Below, in pieces: positions 24,894-34,381 of a DNA stretch of 38,625 nucleotides; within the stretch, counting starts at the first letter, position 1, and every line of letters starts with the position of its first letter. The position numbers and the translations under genes were made by a program. The notes under the pieces are model-generated. The model saw nothing but the letters and a program-made list of their open reading frames with translations, made no database searches and was not told the origin of the DNA. The stretch lies in NCBI GenBank assembly GCA_031553195.1, contig JAVBLV010000022.1, positions 1-38,625 of the forward strand. The letters run 5' to 3'. The DNA comes from JAVBLV01 sp031553195. GTDB lineage: Bacteria; Bacteroidota; Bacteroidia; Bacteroidales; P3.

Positions 24894-25438
24894 CAGAACA
24901 AGAATTAATAGTTGGTTCGCGCGTAAAACATGACCGGTATGGAATTGGATATATTTGTAGCGTTTCGCTCGTAGATTGCGAGATTATTTTCGAAAGAGGC
25001 GGAAAAATGAGTTTTATAAAACGGAATGTAATAAATGAACTGACCGTATTAGAATCTGCAGAATCGAACTCAAATGAACCGAAATTAACGTTAGATGAAG
25101 TAGAAGACGCCCTTACGCTCATCCTAAACCGTTATAACGGAATACACTACACTATCGAGATGGCAGACCGTTGGAATAATGGAACTTTGATTTTAAAACC
25201 CGGTAATGATTCACAATCAAAAGAAATTCCATTGGAAACTTTTTTTCATAAAATCGTAATGATACGCGACCGCTTGCGCGTACTGGAACAAAGCATTAAT
25301 AGTCATAAAAAATTGACTGATGAGGATAAATTTGATTTACAACAATATATTACAAGAATATATGGGAGTTTAACATCTTTCAATTTATTATTCAAAGAAA
25401 AAACAGACTATTTTGTTGGAGCAAGCGGCAAAGAGTAA
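24890..25438 (+). CDS. Hypothetical protein with N-terminal Tudor-like segment
   Basis: A 182-residue cytoplasmic protein, no signal peptide. Residues 6-45 (VGSRVKHDRYGIGYICSVS...IIFERGGKMSF) resemble the small Tudor/KOW-like beta barrel found at the C-terminus of UvrD/PcrA helicases and in CarD-type proteins (the HxxYGxG pattern), which bind RNA polymerase or nucleic acid. Residues 65-180 look helical, with conserved-looking IEMADRWNNGTLILKPG and TRIYGSLTSFNLLF. It resembles Bacteroidota proteins of unknown function. Preceded by a 145-base leader with a hairpin and a coupled small frame; its end converges on the BaiN-type gene. Confidence 0.65.
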   Translation: MTEQELIVGSRVKHDRYGIGYICSVSLVDCEIIFERGGKMSFIKRNVINELTVLESAESNSNEPKLTLDEVEDALTLILNRYNGIHYTIEMADRWNNGTLILKPGNDSQSKEIPLETFFHKIVMIRDRLRVLEQSINSHKKLTDEDKFDLQQYITRIYGSLTSFNLLFKEKTDYFVGASGKE

Positions 25439-25742
25439 CAGGTATATTTAAAAAAATCCGGTAAAGAAGTCAAAAGAGGGATTTATGCCGTAATTGTTTT
25501 ACTGCGTAATTCAGTTGTTGTTTAAAAATTTTTCCAGGAAGTATTTTAAGTCCAAAAATGCGCTTTTTGTCGGAATTTTTACCAAATAGTTCTACTATTC
25601 TTGAAAAATCCCGTCTGCAAACCCGCTGTTTTTATCTCTCAAAATTTTTTCCATAAAAATTAAGATGGTTACTTAATTCTTCTGTTAAGGAGATATTATT
25701 CTCTTCAAATTTATTCCCAACGCTCAACAACCGCTAAATCGC
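25439..25742. other. Convergent intergenic region filled by a repeat element
   Basis: About 300 bases between the 3' ends of two convergent genes. No ordinary terminator hairpin was found for either; most of the space is MITE-like copy 2 (25511-25675), whose termini could fold and may end transcription. Confidence 0.5.
25511..25675. mobile_element. MITE-like element, copy 2
   Basis: Collinear with copy 1 at 17195-17357 over its full length: shared blocks include GTTTAAAAATTTTTC, GAAGTATTTT, TTGTCGGAATTTTTA, CAAATAGTTCT, AAAAATCCCGTCTGCAAA and GCTGTTTTTATCTCTCAAAA. The outer ends have drifted (GTTGTTGTTTAAA, TTAAGATGGTTACTT), so the terminal repeats are less perfect here. No coding content. 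Confidence 0.75.
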
Positions 25743-26915
25743 TTATAAAAATTGTCCGGCCGTAAATCCCGATGCAAAAGCCCAGTGAATATTGTATCCG
25801 CCTAATTTACCGGTAATATCTATCACCTCTCCGCTAAAGAAAAGCCCCGGAACAATGAGGCTCTCCATAGTTTTTGAATTGATTTGCAGGGTATCTACCC
25901 CTCCCCGACTTGCTTCGGCTTTTGAAAATCCTTCAATAGATTTGGGTATTTCTTCAAAAGCGTGTATATTGTTTATAATCCTTTGCCTATCTTTCTTGCC
26001 TAATTCCGCAACTTTTCGGTGAAGCAATTCTTCTGGAATAATTGAATAGATCAACCTTTCAGGTAAAAATCGAGTAAACAAATTTTTCACCAAAAGTTTT
26101 CCATTTTGTGGTTCATGCATTAACAAACTTGCATTTCCCTCAGGTAGAAAATTAATCACAATAATATCTCCTTTCTCCCAAAAACATGAAAGCTGAAGCA
26201 TAGAAGGGCCGCTTAGTCCTTTATGAGTAAACAAAATAGGCTCTTCAATTATTCTATTATCTCCCTGTATCTTTGCTTGGATATTTAGACTGATTCCTTG
26301 CAAATTAAGTAGTGATGAACCCGATTCCAAAATAAAACCCGTAAGAACAGGTTTCAATGAAATTATCCGGTGACCAAATTGTTTGGCAAGTTTACAACCT
26401 ATATCCGTCGCGCCTATTTGCGGCCAAGCGGGGCTACCTGTGGCAATGAGAAGATGTGGCGATTTATATTGAATTCCTTTGCATTGAACTTCAAAAAAAT
26501 CTTTATTTTGTCTAACATCTTCTATTGAACTTCCTAATAAAAAATTGACTTCTTGATTTTGTGCCGTTTTTACGAGAAATGACGCCAACATATCGGCGTT
26601 TTGCTTACAAAAAATACGTCCACATTCTCGTTCTTCTATTTCTATACCTGCTTTTTTAAGCATTTGAAGACTATCTTTTGTAGTAAAATTCTGTAAAGCA
26701 TTCTGACAGAAATCGGGATTTTCTCCATAATAATCAAAAGTTGAAATCTTACGGTTGGTTACATTACATTTTCCTCCACCCGAAACAAGTATTTTCTTTC
26801 CGGCCTTTTGCGCATGGTCAACAATCAAAACCTTCTTCCCATTTTTCCCGGCACAAATAGCAGCCATGAGTCCTGATGCTCCGGCGCCTAAGATGATAAC
26901 ATTATATTGGTTCAT
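25743..26915 (-). CDS. FAD-dependent oxidoreductase, HI0933/BaiN type
   Basis: A 390-residue flavoprotein starting at the ATG at 26915, where the dinucleotide motif GAGASGLMAA (about 9-18) is at the normal distance. KKILVSGGGKCNVTN is the signature of the HI0933/YhiN/BaiN family; THKGLSGPSMLQLS, ASRGGVDT and PGLFFSGEVIDITGKLGGYN (with WAFASG) near the C-terminus complete it. The frame extends 30 codons upstream, but these residues match no family pattern. BaiN is known for bile-acid dehydroxylation steps in gut Clostridia, but this family is widespread and the substrate here is unknown. Convergent with the Tudor-like gene. Confidence 0.88.
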   Translation of the reverse strand: MNQYNVIILGAGASGLMAAICAGKNGKKVLIVDHAQKAGKKILVSGGGKCNVTNRKISTFDYYGENPDFCQNALQNFTTKDSLQMLKKAGIEIEERECGRIFCKQNADMLASFLVKTAQNQEVNFLLGSSIEDVRQNKDFFEVQCKGIQYKSPHLLIATGSPAWPQIGATDIGCKLAKQFGHRIISLKPVLTGFILESGSSLLNLQGISLNIQAKIQGDNRIIEEPILFTHKGLSGPSMLQLSCFWEKGDIIVINFLPEGNASLLMHEPQNGKLLVKNLFTRFLPERLIYSIIPEELLHRKVAELGKKDRQRIINNIHAFEEIPKSIEGFSKAEASRGGVDTLQINSKTMESLIVPGLFFSGEVIDITGKLGGYNIHWAFASGFTAGQFL

Positions 26916-27056
26916 ATAAATCCTTATTACATATTTCACCAACAAAATTAGTGAATCATGAAACAATAAAAGCATTATTCTTCCAATGTTTTGATATTTA
27001 CGCAATAAATATTCATTCTAAAGCAATAATAATCATATCTCGGAGTTATCATTAAG

Positions 27057-27284
27057 ATGATTAACAAAAAATATATGCATATGGATGATTCATACTCTTT
27101 ATTCGATTTTTTATCCCAAGCAGAAAAAGACTTAAAAAAGCACGCAAAACAATCAAGGAGTCTTGGGAATGTGAAAGAAGAAACAATGCCTTCCACACTT
27201 GCTTTACAAAATATTCATTCATACTTGGAAAGTTCAAGCGATTTTCAATATCAGGGAATCAGTTTTGAAGTGATTCTTAATTGA
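27057..27284 (+). CDS. Small conserved-looking hypothetical protein
   Basis: A 75-residue acidic-to-neutral protein, no signal or membrane segment. The middle is helical (SLFDFLSQAEKDLKKHAKQS) and the end has MPSTLALQNIHSYLESS...FEVILN, which resembles the ...PS..T..NI..YS...LN ending of short Bacteroidota hypothetical proteins I recall. It diverges from the BaiN-type gene. In-frame ATGs at residues 7 and 9 could also be used. Two hairpins follow its stop. Confidence 0.5.
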   Translation: MINKKYMHMDDSYSLFDFLSQAEKDLKKHAKQSRSLGNVKEETMPSTLALQNIHSYLESSSDFQYQGISFEVILN

Positions 27285-27340
27285 TTCTGTTTATTTTAAT
27301 GTAACGAATGAAATTTGTTTTGCTTTGTTTTTAGATGCCA

Positions 27341-27372
27341 AAGAAAGATCTTTTCTTTCTTAAAATTATTTT
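27341..27372 (+). terminator. Hairpin after the small hypothetical gene
   Basis: AAGAAAGA (27341-27348) pairs with TCTTTCTT (27354-27361) over a 5-base loop, followed by TAAAATTATTTT. Its symmetry and flanking A/T runs make it a plausible terminator for the 27057 gene. Confidence 0.5.
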
Positions 27373-27385
27373 ATTTCCTTATTAT

Positions 27386-27421
27386 ACTAAGGTTAATTCA
27401 CTCATCCTTAGTGTATTTTTC
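27386..27421 (+). terminator. Second hairpin before the aminotransferase gene
   Basis: ACTAAGG (27386-27392) pairs with CCTTAGT (27406-27412) over a 13-base loop and is followed by GTATTTTTCTTT. It is about 85 bases before the next ATG. Confidence 0.55.
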
Positions 27422-27504
27422 TTTGAGTTTTTATTAAGACATTTAATTTTGACATTTCAAATAAATTATTGAAAAGTCACAGAAATAATCTATAACTATA
27501 TTCT

Positions 27505-28686
27505 ATGACATACGATTTTGATAAAATATTATCTCGTGAAAACACCAATTGCGTAAAATGGGACTTATGCCGAGAAACTTTTGGCAAGGCTGATGTTATC
27601 CCTTTATGGGTAGCCGACATGGACTTTGCAACGCCGGATTTTGTATTACAAGCGCTTCGCGAAAGGTTGGAACATCCTGTTTTAGGTTATGGCTTCCGTA
27701 GCGTTGATTATTTAGAATCCATTTGTGATTGGGTAAAACGTCGTAATGGCTGGGATATTTCTCCCGAATGGATAGACTTTTCACCCGGCATTGTGTCAGG
27801 ACTTGTTTTAGCAATCAATGCTTATACCAAAGAAAATGACGGAATTCTTATTCAGCCACCTGTATACCATCCATTTGCAGAAACTATCCAAAGCAATGAA
27901 CGTGTAATAGTAAATAATCCATTAAAAGTAGTAAATGGAAAATTCATAATTGATTTTGATGACTTGGATCAAAAGCTAGAAAACGCGAAAGCGATTATGA
28001 TTTCTAATCCGCATAATCCTGTAGGGCGTGCATTTACCAAAGAAGAATTGCTTGAAATAGGCAACCTTTGTATCAGACATGATGTTACAATCATATCTGA
28101 TGAAATTCATTCGGATTTAATTCAAAAACCACATAAACATATACACATTGCTTCTCTTTCGGAAGAACTGGCTGCACGCACCATTACTTTCATGGCTCCC
28201 AGTAAGACATTTAATTTGGCAGGATTATCAACCGGTGTAGTCATTATTCCGAATAAAATGAAACGAGAGCAGTATCAAAACTGGGCGAATCGTTTACATA
28301 CCTGGGTAGGCAATATTTTCGGTTTCGTTGCTTTAGAAGCGGCTTATCGTCAAGGCGACGAATGGCTGGACCAACTAAACGAATATGTTGGTCATAATAT
28401 AAACTATGTCATTAATTATATTCACCAGCATATTCCAAAAGTGAAATGTTATTGCCCCGAGGCTACTTATCTAATGTGGATGGATTTCACAGCCTTGGGT
28501 ATGGAAGATAAAACATTACATAATTTTCTGATTGAAAAAGCAGGATTAGGACTTAATGAAGGATTTATTTTCGGAAAAGAAGGAAAAGGACATATGCGTA
28601 TTAATCTTGCTTGTCCAAAAAGTATATTGGAAAAAGCGATGATGCAACTCAAAGCGGCATACGAAGAGTTATTATCGTACTCTTAA
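27505..28686 (+). CDS. MalY/PatB-family PLP-dependent aminotransferase
   Basis: A 393-residue fold-type I PLP enzyme. The MalY/PatB start pattern VKWDLCRETFGKADVIPLWVADMDF is present, with SNPHNPVG (167-174), SDEIHSDL (198-205) and the Schiff-base lysine K234 in APSKTFNLAG; R-x-N-L-A near the C-terminus (HMRINLACP) binds the substrate carboxylate. Members are mostly cystathionine beta-lyases (C-S lyases), releasing homocysteine or thiols, ammonia and pyruvate; some act as aminotransferases. It appears monocistronic, behind a terminator-like hairpin. No residue is missing. Confidence 0.9.
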   Translation: MTYDFDKILSRENTNCVKWDLCRETFGKADVIPLWVADMDFATPDFVLQALRERLEHPVLGYGFRSVDYLESICDWVKRRNGWDISPEWIDFSPGIVSGLVLAINAYTKENDGILIQPPVYHPFAETIQSNERVIVNNPLKVVNGKFIIDFDDLDQKLENAKAIMISNPHNPVGRAFTKEELLEIGNLCIRHDVTIISDEIHSDLIQKPHKHIHIASLSEELAARTITFMAPSKTFNLAGLSTGVVIIPNKMKREQYQNWANRLHTWVGNIFGFVALEAAYRQGDEWLDQLNEYVGHNINYVINYIHQHIPKVKCYCPEATYLMWMDFTALGMEDKTLHNFLIEKAGLGLNEGFIFGKEGKGHMRINLACPKSILEKAMMQLKAAYEELLSYS

Positions 28687-28772
28687 AAAACATTCGACAT
28701 GTATAAGGAACCTTTCATTTTAGATTGGAATATTGAATATTTTATCTTCTTTATCAATGAAAAGATTTTATG

Positions 28773-28780
28773 TACTTTTG
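28773..28780 (+). promoter_or_regulatory. -7 promoter element for the beta-CASP gene
   Basis: TACTTTTG matches TAnnTTTG, 63 bases before the ATG at 28844. No good -33 box was found at the expected spacing. Confidence 0.5.
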
Positions 28781-28843
28781 TACTCCTTAATAGTCAAAGC
28801 TATTAAATAGTTTAAACAAAGAAAAATATTAAAATCATAATAG

Positions 28844-30244
28844 ATGGAAATTCAATTTTTGGGCGCCGCCAAAGAAGTTACCGGAAGTAAACATTTAATT
28901 ACAACCGAAAAAGGGTTAAAAGTGCTACTTGATTGTGGTATGTTTCAGGGCAAAGGTCTAGAAACAGACGCTATGAACCGAGACCTTGGTTTCGATCCGA
29001 AAAAAATAGATTATTTAATTCTTTCTCATGCACATATCGACCATTCCGGTCTTATTCCTTACATTCACAAGCTCGGTTTTAAAGGTACCATTTTGTGTAC
29101 GCCAGGCACCCGAGACCTTTGTTCCATCATGTTGGCCGACGCCGGTAAAATACAAGAAGCGGATACCCGTACCTTCAACAAAAAAAGAACCGCCCAAGGC
29201 CTTGCTCCTGTGGAACCGATTTATACGGTAGAAGATGCAACGGAATGTATGCAGGATTTTATTAGTATTCCATATGGAAAACATTACAATATTAATGGTG
29301 AAATTGATCTGCATTTTACCAATGTAGGGCATATTTTGGGCGCTAGCGCCGTTAATTTAATTATAAAAGAAAGTAAACAAACAATAAGATTTTGTTTCAC
29401 AGGCGATATAGGCCGTTATAACGCCCGTATATTAAAAGAACCCCAACCTTTTCCCCAGGCAGATTTTATTGTTATGGAATCTACTTATGGCGATCGTTTG
29501 CACGACTCTATGGACGATTCGGAACAACTTCTTTTACAGGCAGTGTTGGACACTTGCTTTAAGAAAAAGGGGAAATTAATTATTCCTTCTTTTGCCATTG
29601 GCCGCGCCCAGGAAATTATTTATTCTTTTAACCGATTAAAAACAAAAGGGTTATTACCTGATATCGACATTTTTGTTGATAGCCCTTTGAGCGTTTCTGC
29701 AACCAATATTTTAAAACTACATACAGAAAGCTTTAATCAGGAAATGGCTAACTACCTTCTCTCCTACCCCGATCCCTTCGGTTTTGAAAAGCTTCACTAT
29801 ATACAAAGCGTTGAAGACTCAAAAAAATTGAATACATATAATAAGCCTTGTGTAATTATTTCTGCCTCAGGGATGATGGAAGCAGGTCGCGTAAAGCATC
29901 ATCTTTTTAATAATATTGAAGATAAAAAAACAACCATACTGGGCGTGGGCTATTGTTCTCCAAACACGTTAGGCGCTAAAATATTAAGAGGCGACAAAAC
30001 GGTTTCTATTTTTGGCCATATCAAAAAAGTACGGGCCGAAGTCAGAAGAATCGATTCTTATTCCGCACATGCCGATTACCAGGAAATGCTCAGATTTATC
30101 AATTGCCAGGATAAATCTCAAATTAAAAAGCTTTTTATGGTGCATGGCGAAGAAAAAACCCAAGAAACATTCAAAGCTTATTTAAATAAAAACGGAATTA
30201 AAAACATTGAAATTCCAAACCGTTTTGAAGGATACACTTTGTAA
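28844..30244 (+). CDS. MBL-fold beta-CASP protein (RNA-processing type)
   Basis: A 466-residue cytoplasmic metallo-beta-lactamase/beta-CASP enzyme. Zinc ligands: H62, H64, D66, H67 in SHAHIDHSGL, H163 in VGHILG, D188 in FTGDIG. The beta-CASP domain runs from about 245 to 370 (FAIGRAQEIIY, DSPLSVSATNI, SASGMMEAGRV), and the C-terminal zinc-dependent RNA specificity domain has SAHAD (407-411) and MVHGEE (432-437). Families of this layout are ribonucleases related to CPSF73 and archaeal/bacterial homologues; the RNA target in Bacteroidota is not known. Followed after about 100 bases of repeat-rich DNA by hisS. Confidence 0.9.
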   Translation: MEIQFLGAAKEVTGSKHLITTEKGLKVLLDCGMFQGKGLETDAMNRDLGFDPKKIDYLILSHAHIDHSGLIPYIHKLGFKGTILCTPGTRDLCSIMLADAGKIQEADTRTFNKKRTAQGLAPVEPIYTVEDATECMQDFISIPYGKHYNINGEIDLHFTNVGHILGASAVNLIIKESKQTIRFCFTGDIGRYNARILKEPQPFPQADFIVMESTYGDRLHDSMDDSEQLLLQAVLDTCFKKKGKLIIPSFAIGRAQEIIYSFNRLKTKGLLPDIDIFVDSPLSVSATNILKLHTESFNQEMANYLLSYPDPFGFEKLHYIQSVEDSKKLNTYNKPCVIISASGMMEAGRVKHHLFNNIEDKKTTILGVGYCSPNTLGAKILRGDKTVSIFGHIKKVRAEVRRIDSYSAHADYQEMLRFINCQDKSQIKKLFMVHGEEKTQETFKAYLNKNGIKNIEIPNRFEGYTL

Positions 30245-30261
30245 ATTAAGAGTTATGAGTT

Positions 30262-30320
30262 AAGAATGAGAGATTACAAAATTAACCATAATCTATTCTC
30301 ATTTCTCATTTCTCATTCTT
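30262..30320. repeat. Inverted repeat between the beta-CASP gene and hisS
   Basis: AAGAATGAGA (30262-30271) and TCTCATTCTT (30311-30320) are perfect complements about 40 bases apart; the right part contains three TCTCATT-type units in a row. It belongs to the same ATGAG/CTCAT-rich short-repeat family as the arrays at 8323 and 18827. Confidence 0.55.
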
Positions 30321-30341
30321 CATTTTTTATTATAATATTTT

Positions 30342-31694
30342 ATGACAAGTTATACTGTTCCAAAAGGAACAAGAGATTTTTTACCGGATGAAATGCAACG
30401 GAGGAATTATATTTTCCAAACTATTTCATCTGTATATCAATTATATGGTTTTGCTCCTATAGAAACGCCGGCAATGGAAAACCTTTCTACGTTGATGGGC
30501 AAATATGGAGAAGAGGGCGACCGGCTCGTTTTTAAGATACTTAATTCCGGAAATTTTCTGGAAAATACAAATTTGACCAAAGGGTATAAAGAATTAACCT
30601 TTGATATTTGTGAACGGGGTTTACGTTATGATCTCACGGTTCCATTTGCCCGTTTTGTGGTTCAACACCGCAATGAACTTGTATTTCCTTTTAAACGTTA
30701 TCAAATCCAACCCGTTTGGAGAGGCGACCGTCCGCAAAAAGGGCGTTATCGCGAATTTTTTCAATGTGATGCCGATATCATCGGAAGCAATTCTTTGCTA
30801 AACGAATTTGAGTTAATACAAATTATTGACAACGTTTTTAATCGTTTAGGAATAAAAGTCATCATCAAACTAAATAACCGTAAAATCTTAGCAGGTATTG
30901 CCGCACTCATTGGAGAAGAATCCATGCTTACGGATATTACGGTTGCTATTGATAAATTGGATAAAATCGGTCAAGAAGAAGTCAACCAAGCGCTTCTTAA
31001 AAAGGGTTTAAGTCTTGAATCTTTGGAAAAATTACAACCAATCTTAACTTTGCAAGGTAGCAATGTGGAAAAACTAAATTGTTTGGAATCCTTATTCAGT
31101 AGCATTGAAATAGGGTTACAAGGTATTTCCGAGATGAGAGAACTATTCGGCTTTTTAGATATTTCGGAAATTGGGGCCAATATTGAATTCGACTTAACGT
31201 TGGCCAGAGGGTTAAATTATTACACAGGAACCATTATAGAGGTAAAAGCCTCAGACGCAAGCATAGGAAGTATTTGCGGAGGCGGTCGCTATGACAATTT
31301 AACGGGTATTTTTGGGATGCCGGGAATTTCCGGCGTTGGAATTTCGTTTGGCGCCGACCGTATTTATGATGTTCTGAATGAATTAAATCTATTCCCCGAA
31401 GAATTATCTTCTTCCTGCCAAGTACTGTTTTGTAATTTCGGTAAAGAAGAAGAAATCCAATGCCTTCGTTGGGCCAATGCTTTTCGTCAGGCAGGAATCC
31501 GTACCGAAGTTTATCCGGAAAGTTCCAAATTAAAGAAACAAATGGCTTATGCCGATGCAAAAAAAATCCCCCATGTTATTTTAGTCGGAGAAGACGAAAT
31601 AAAAGAAGGATTATTGACAGTAAAAGACATGCTTTCCGGAAAACAATTAAAACTTTCTTTGCAGGCTACCATTGACTATATAAACGGTAAATAA
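30342..31694 (+). CDS. hisS: Histidyl-tRNA synthetase
   Basis: A 450-residue class II synthetase. The N-terminal PKGTRDFLPDEM opening, motif 2 with QPVWRGDRPQKGRYREFFQC (123-142), the histidine-specific segment LARGLNYYTGTIIEV (288-301) and motif 3 GGGRYD (313-318) are all present. The C-terminal anticodon-binding domain covers about 350-450. Its stop codon overlaps the next start by one base (TAATG), so ispE is translationally coupled to it. Confidence 0.96.
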   Translation: MTSYTVPKGTRDFLPDEMQRRNYIFQTISSVYQLYGFAPIETPAMENLSTLMGKYGEEGDRLVFKILNSGNFLENTNLTKGYKELTFDICERGLRYDLTVPFARFVVQHRNELVFPFKRYQIQPVWRGDRPQKGRYREFFQCDADIIGSNSLLNEFELIQIIDNVFNRLGIKVIIKLNNRKILAGIAALIGEESMLTDITVAIDKLDKIGQEEVNQALLKKGLSLESLEKLQPILTLQGSNVEKLNCLESLFSSIEIGLQGISEMRELFGFLDISEIGANIEFDLTLARGLNYYTGTIIEVKASDASIGSICGGGRYDNLTGIFGMPGISGVGISFGADRIYDVLNELNLFPEELSSSCQVLFCNFGKEEEIQCLRWANAFRQAGIRTEVYPESSKLKKQMAYADAKKIPHVILVGEDEIKEGLLTVKDMLSGKQLKLSLQATIDYINGK

Positions 31695-32509
31695 TGATTG
31701 TTTTTCCCAATTGCAAAATCAATTTGGGTTTGCATATTATAAGCAAACGCGAAGACGGATTCCATAATATTGAAACTGTTTTTTACCCTGTAAATCTAAA
31801 GGATGCATTGGAAATACTGCCTTCCGACAAGGATTTCCATTTTTCTTTAACAGGCTTAAATTTAGATAGTGAACCGGAAAGTAATTTGTGCGTAAAAGCC
31901 TATCAGCTATTGAAAACAGATTTTCCTCAAGTAGGGAACATCCAAATGCATTTACATAAAGTGATTCCTTCCGGGGCAGGTTTGGGGGGCGGTTCTTCCA
32001 ATGCCGCTTTTACGATTAAACTTTTAGATGATATATTCAACTTAAGTTTAAATGTAATAAAGATGCAGGAGTATTGCAGGAAATTAGGCAGCGATTGCGC
32101 TTTTTTTATAAAGAATAAAGCTACATTGGCCGCCGGAAAAGGAGACATATTTTCCCCTCTGACCGTTGATCTGTCTTCTTATAAAATCATTATCGTTAAA
32201 CCGCCGATATTTATCAGTACCTCCGAAGCGTACTCGAACGTAAAACCTTATAAACCTGCAATATTGATCAAGGAAATTTTGCAAAAACCCATTTCAACAT
32301 GGAAAGGTATATTGGTTAATGATTTTGAATCTTCGTTATTTTCCTTCTACCCTATCTTACCAAAAATCAAAGAAAAATTATATGAACTGGGAGCCATTTA
32401 TGCATCGATGAGCGGCAGCGGGTCAGCTTTTTATGGGATTTTTGAGAAGTCCGTAATTTTACATTTGGAAGATTCTTTTCCGGATTGCTTTATTTGGGAA
32501 GAAATGTAA
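31694..32509 (+). CDS. ispE: 4-diphosphocytidyl-2-C-methyl-D-erythritol kinase
   Basis: A 271-residue GHMP kinase of the MEP isoprenoid pathway. Catalytic K8 lies in FPNCKINLGL, the ATP loop is PSGAGLGGGSSNAAF (92-106), catalytic D134 is in LGSDCAFF and the C-terminal MSGSGSAFYG is motif 3. It phosphorylates CDP-methylerythritol, on the way to IPP/DMAPP. The start codon shares its first base with the hisS stop. Confidence 0.95.
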   Translation: MIVFPNCKINLGLHIISKREDGFHNIETVFYPVNLKDALEILPSDKDFHFSLTGLNLDSEPESNLCVKAYQLLKTDFPQVGNIQMHLHKVIPSGAGLGGGSSNAAFTIKLLDDIFNLSLNVIKMQEYCRKLGSDCAFFIKNKATLAAGKGDIFSPLTVDLSSYKIIIVKPPIFISTSEAYSNVKPYKPAILIKEILQKPISTWKGILVNDFESSLFSFYPILPKIKEKLYELGAIYASMSGSGSAFYGIFEKSVILHLEDSFPDCFIWEEM

Positions 32510-32516
32510 AATTTGG

Positions 32517-32548
32517 CTTGTGAATTCCATAAAATATATGTAGGTTTG
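32517..32548 (+). promoter_or_regulatory. Promoter of the ClC gene
   Basis: CTTG (32517-32520), a 20-base spacer and TAGGTTTG (32541-32548) fit the consensus. The ATG at 32556 is only 8 bases beyond the -7 box, so the transcript would be almost leaderless, or the true start of the protein is further in. Confidence 0.55.
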
Positions 32549-32555
32549 CAAGTCC

Positions 32556-34367
32556 ATGAAGGAAAGGATAAAATCATATAAGGAAATATTCGATAAACTG
32601 TATAAAGAACTTTATGTTTGGCGGTTAAAACGCGTATCCGACCGGCATTTTATACTTTTCCTCAGTTTCATTATCGGATTGGCAAGCGGTTTTGCCGCCG
32701 TTATTCTTAAAAACACCGTTCACTATACCTATGTATTTATTACAGATTCTTCTTGGTTTATGGTAGAAGAAGGAAATTTCCTCCTTCTGGCCTATCCGAT
32801 GATTGGTATTGCCATTACAGTATTTTTCGTCACCTATTTTGTAAAAGATGATATTTCCCATGGCATCACTAAGGTTTTATATGCTATTTCGCGAAAAAAA
32901 GGAAATATTAAACCTCATAATACTTACTCTTCTATGATTGCCTCTACCATAACGGTAGGTTTTGGAGGGTCGGTAGGATTAGAAGCTCCTATTGTTTCAA
33001 CAGGAAGCGCTTTGGGTTCGAATATTGCCCGTTTTTTTAGACTGAATTACAAAAACAAAGTTCTGCTTATCGGTTGCGGGGCAGCCGGCGCCGTTGCCGG
33101 AATCTTTAAAGCGCCCATCGCCGGACTCGTCTTTAGCATCGAAGTCATGATGCTGGATTTGACTATGACAACAGTTATCCCTCTTCTGATTTCTTCTATT
33201 ACAGCTTCTTTATTGGGATACTTTTTTTTGGGGCATGGGGCTCAGTTCTCATTTAATGTTTCCGAGCCTTTTCAAATGTCCCACATTCCTTATTATATTA
33301 TCTTGGGCATTTTTGCCAGCGCTGTTTCACTTTATTTCCTAAGGATGTTATCTTTTATTGAGAAACGTTTTGGACGTATTAAACGAAAGTCGGCGAAAAT
33401 ACTTTTAGGAGGAACTATATTAGGAATACTTATATTTTTGTTTCCTCCTTTATTTGGCGAAGGTTACGAAGCGTTAATCCAAATGTTGAATGGACACGGA
33501 GCCAATATTTTAAAAAATAGTTTCCTTTATTCTTTCAGAGATAATGAGTGGTTCTTTTTAGGCATTTTATTATTAATTATATTATTTAAAGTGGTGGCCA
33601 CCGCTTCTACTACCGGCGGCGGCGGCGTAGGAGGCGTTTTTGCTCCATCTCTATTCCTTGGCGGCGTTTCCGGATTTTTTGTCGCCAATTTAATCAATAC
33701 TCTCGGAGGAGACGTATCGGTTGCCAACTTTGTATTGGTAGGAATGTCTGCTGTGATGACCGGCGTAATGCAAGCCCCTCTAACGGCTATATTTCTTATT
33801 GCCGAAATTACCGGAGGGTATGAACTTTTCACGCCTTTGATGATTGCTTCCACCATTTCTTACTTGGCAATACATCCTTTTGAAAAACAATCTGTTTACA
33901 CAAAAAAACTGGCTAAGAAAGGAGATCTGATTACTCATAACAAAGATAGATCTGCATTTTTGCAAATGAACATGAAAAAGTTGATAGAAAACAATTTCGT
34001 TCCTATCAACGAATCGGATATGCTGGGCGACATGATAAAAGCCATAGAAATATCGGCCAGGAATATATTCCCTGTGCTAGACAAAGATAAAAAACTGGCG
34101 GGAGTGGTCGTAATGGACGATGTTCGTCCGATTATGTTCAAAACAGAATACTATCAAACCTGCAAAGTAAAAGATATTATGCACCCCTATTCCGAAAGTT
34201 TTGTCGTAGACATCAGGGATCCGTTGGAAGACGTAATCCAGAAATTCAGAAATTCAAGTCAGTATAATTTAGTTGTCGTTGAAGATGGCTATTACATAGG
34301 ATTTATATCGCGCGCCAATACTTTTTCCGCTTATCGAAAATTCATTTCCCAATTTTCGGAAGAATAA
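32556..34367 (+). CDS. ClC-family chloride channel/transporter with CBS domains
   Basis: A 603-residue inner-membrane protein with the ClC fold (about 30-450). The ion-path motifs are recognisable in variant form: SHGITKV (101-107) for GSGIPEV, GSVGLEAP (138-145, gating Glu E143) for GREGP, and GGVFAPSL (359-366). The cytoplasmic tail carries two CBS domains (about 473-525 and 538-595), likely adenine-nucleotide sensors. The gating Glu suggests a Cl-/H+ exchanger, though channels keep it too. It has its own promoter right in front of the ATG and ends just before MITE-like copy 3. Confidence 0.9.
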   Translation: MKERIKSYKEIFDKLYKELYVWRLKRVSDRHFILFLSFIIGLASGFAAVILKNTVHYTYVFITDSSWFMVEEGNFLLLAYPMIGIAITVFFVTYFVKDDISHGITKVLYAISRKKGNIKPHNTYSSMIASTITVGFGGSVGLEAPIVSTGSALGSNIARFFRLNYKNKVLLIGCGAAGAVAGIFKAPIAGLVFSIEVMMLDLTMTTVIPLLISSITASLLGYFFLGHGAQFSFNVSEPFQMSHIPYYIILGIFASAVSLYFLRMLSFIEKRFGRIKRKSAKILLGGTILGILIFLFPPLFGEGYEALIQMLNGHGANILKNSFLYSFRDNEWFFLGILLLIILFKVVATASTTGGGGVGGVFAPSLFLGGVSGFFVANLINTLGGDVSVANFVLVGMSAVMTGVMQAPLTAIFLIAEITGGYELFTPLMIASTISYLAIHPFEKQSVYTKKLAKKGDLITHNKDRSAFLQMNMKKLIENNFVPINESDMLGDMIKAIEISARNIFPVLDKDKKLAGVVVMDDVRPIMFKTEYYQTCKVKDIMHPYSESFVVDIRDPLEDVIQKFRNSSQYNLVVVEDGYYIGFISRANTFSAYRKFISQFSEE

Positions 34368-34381
34368 GGCAATTTACCATC

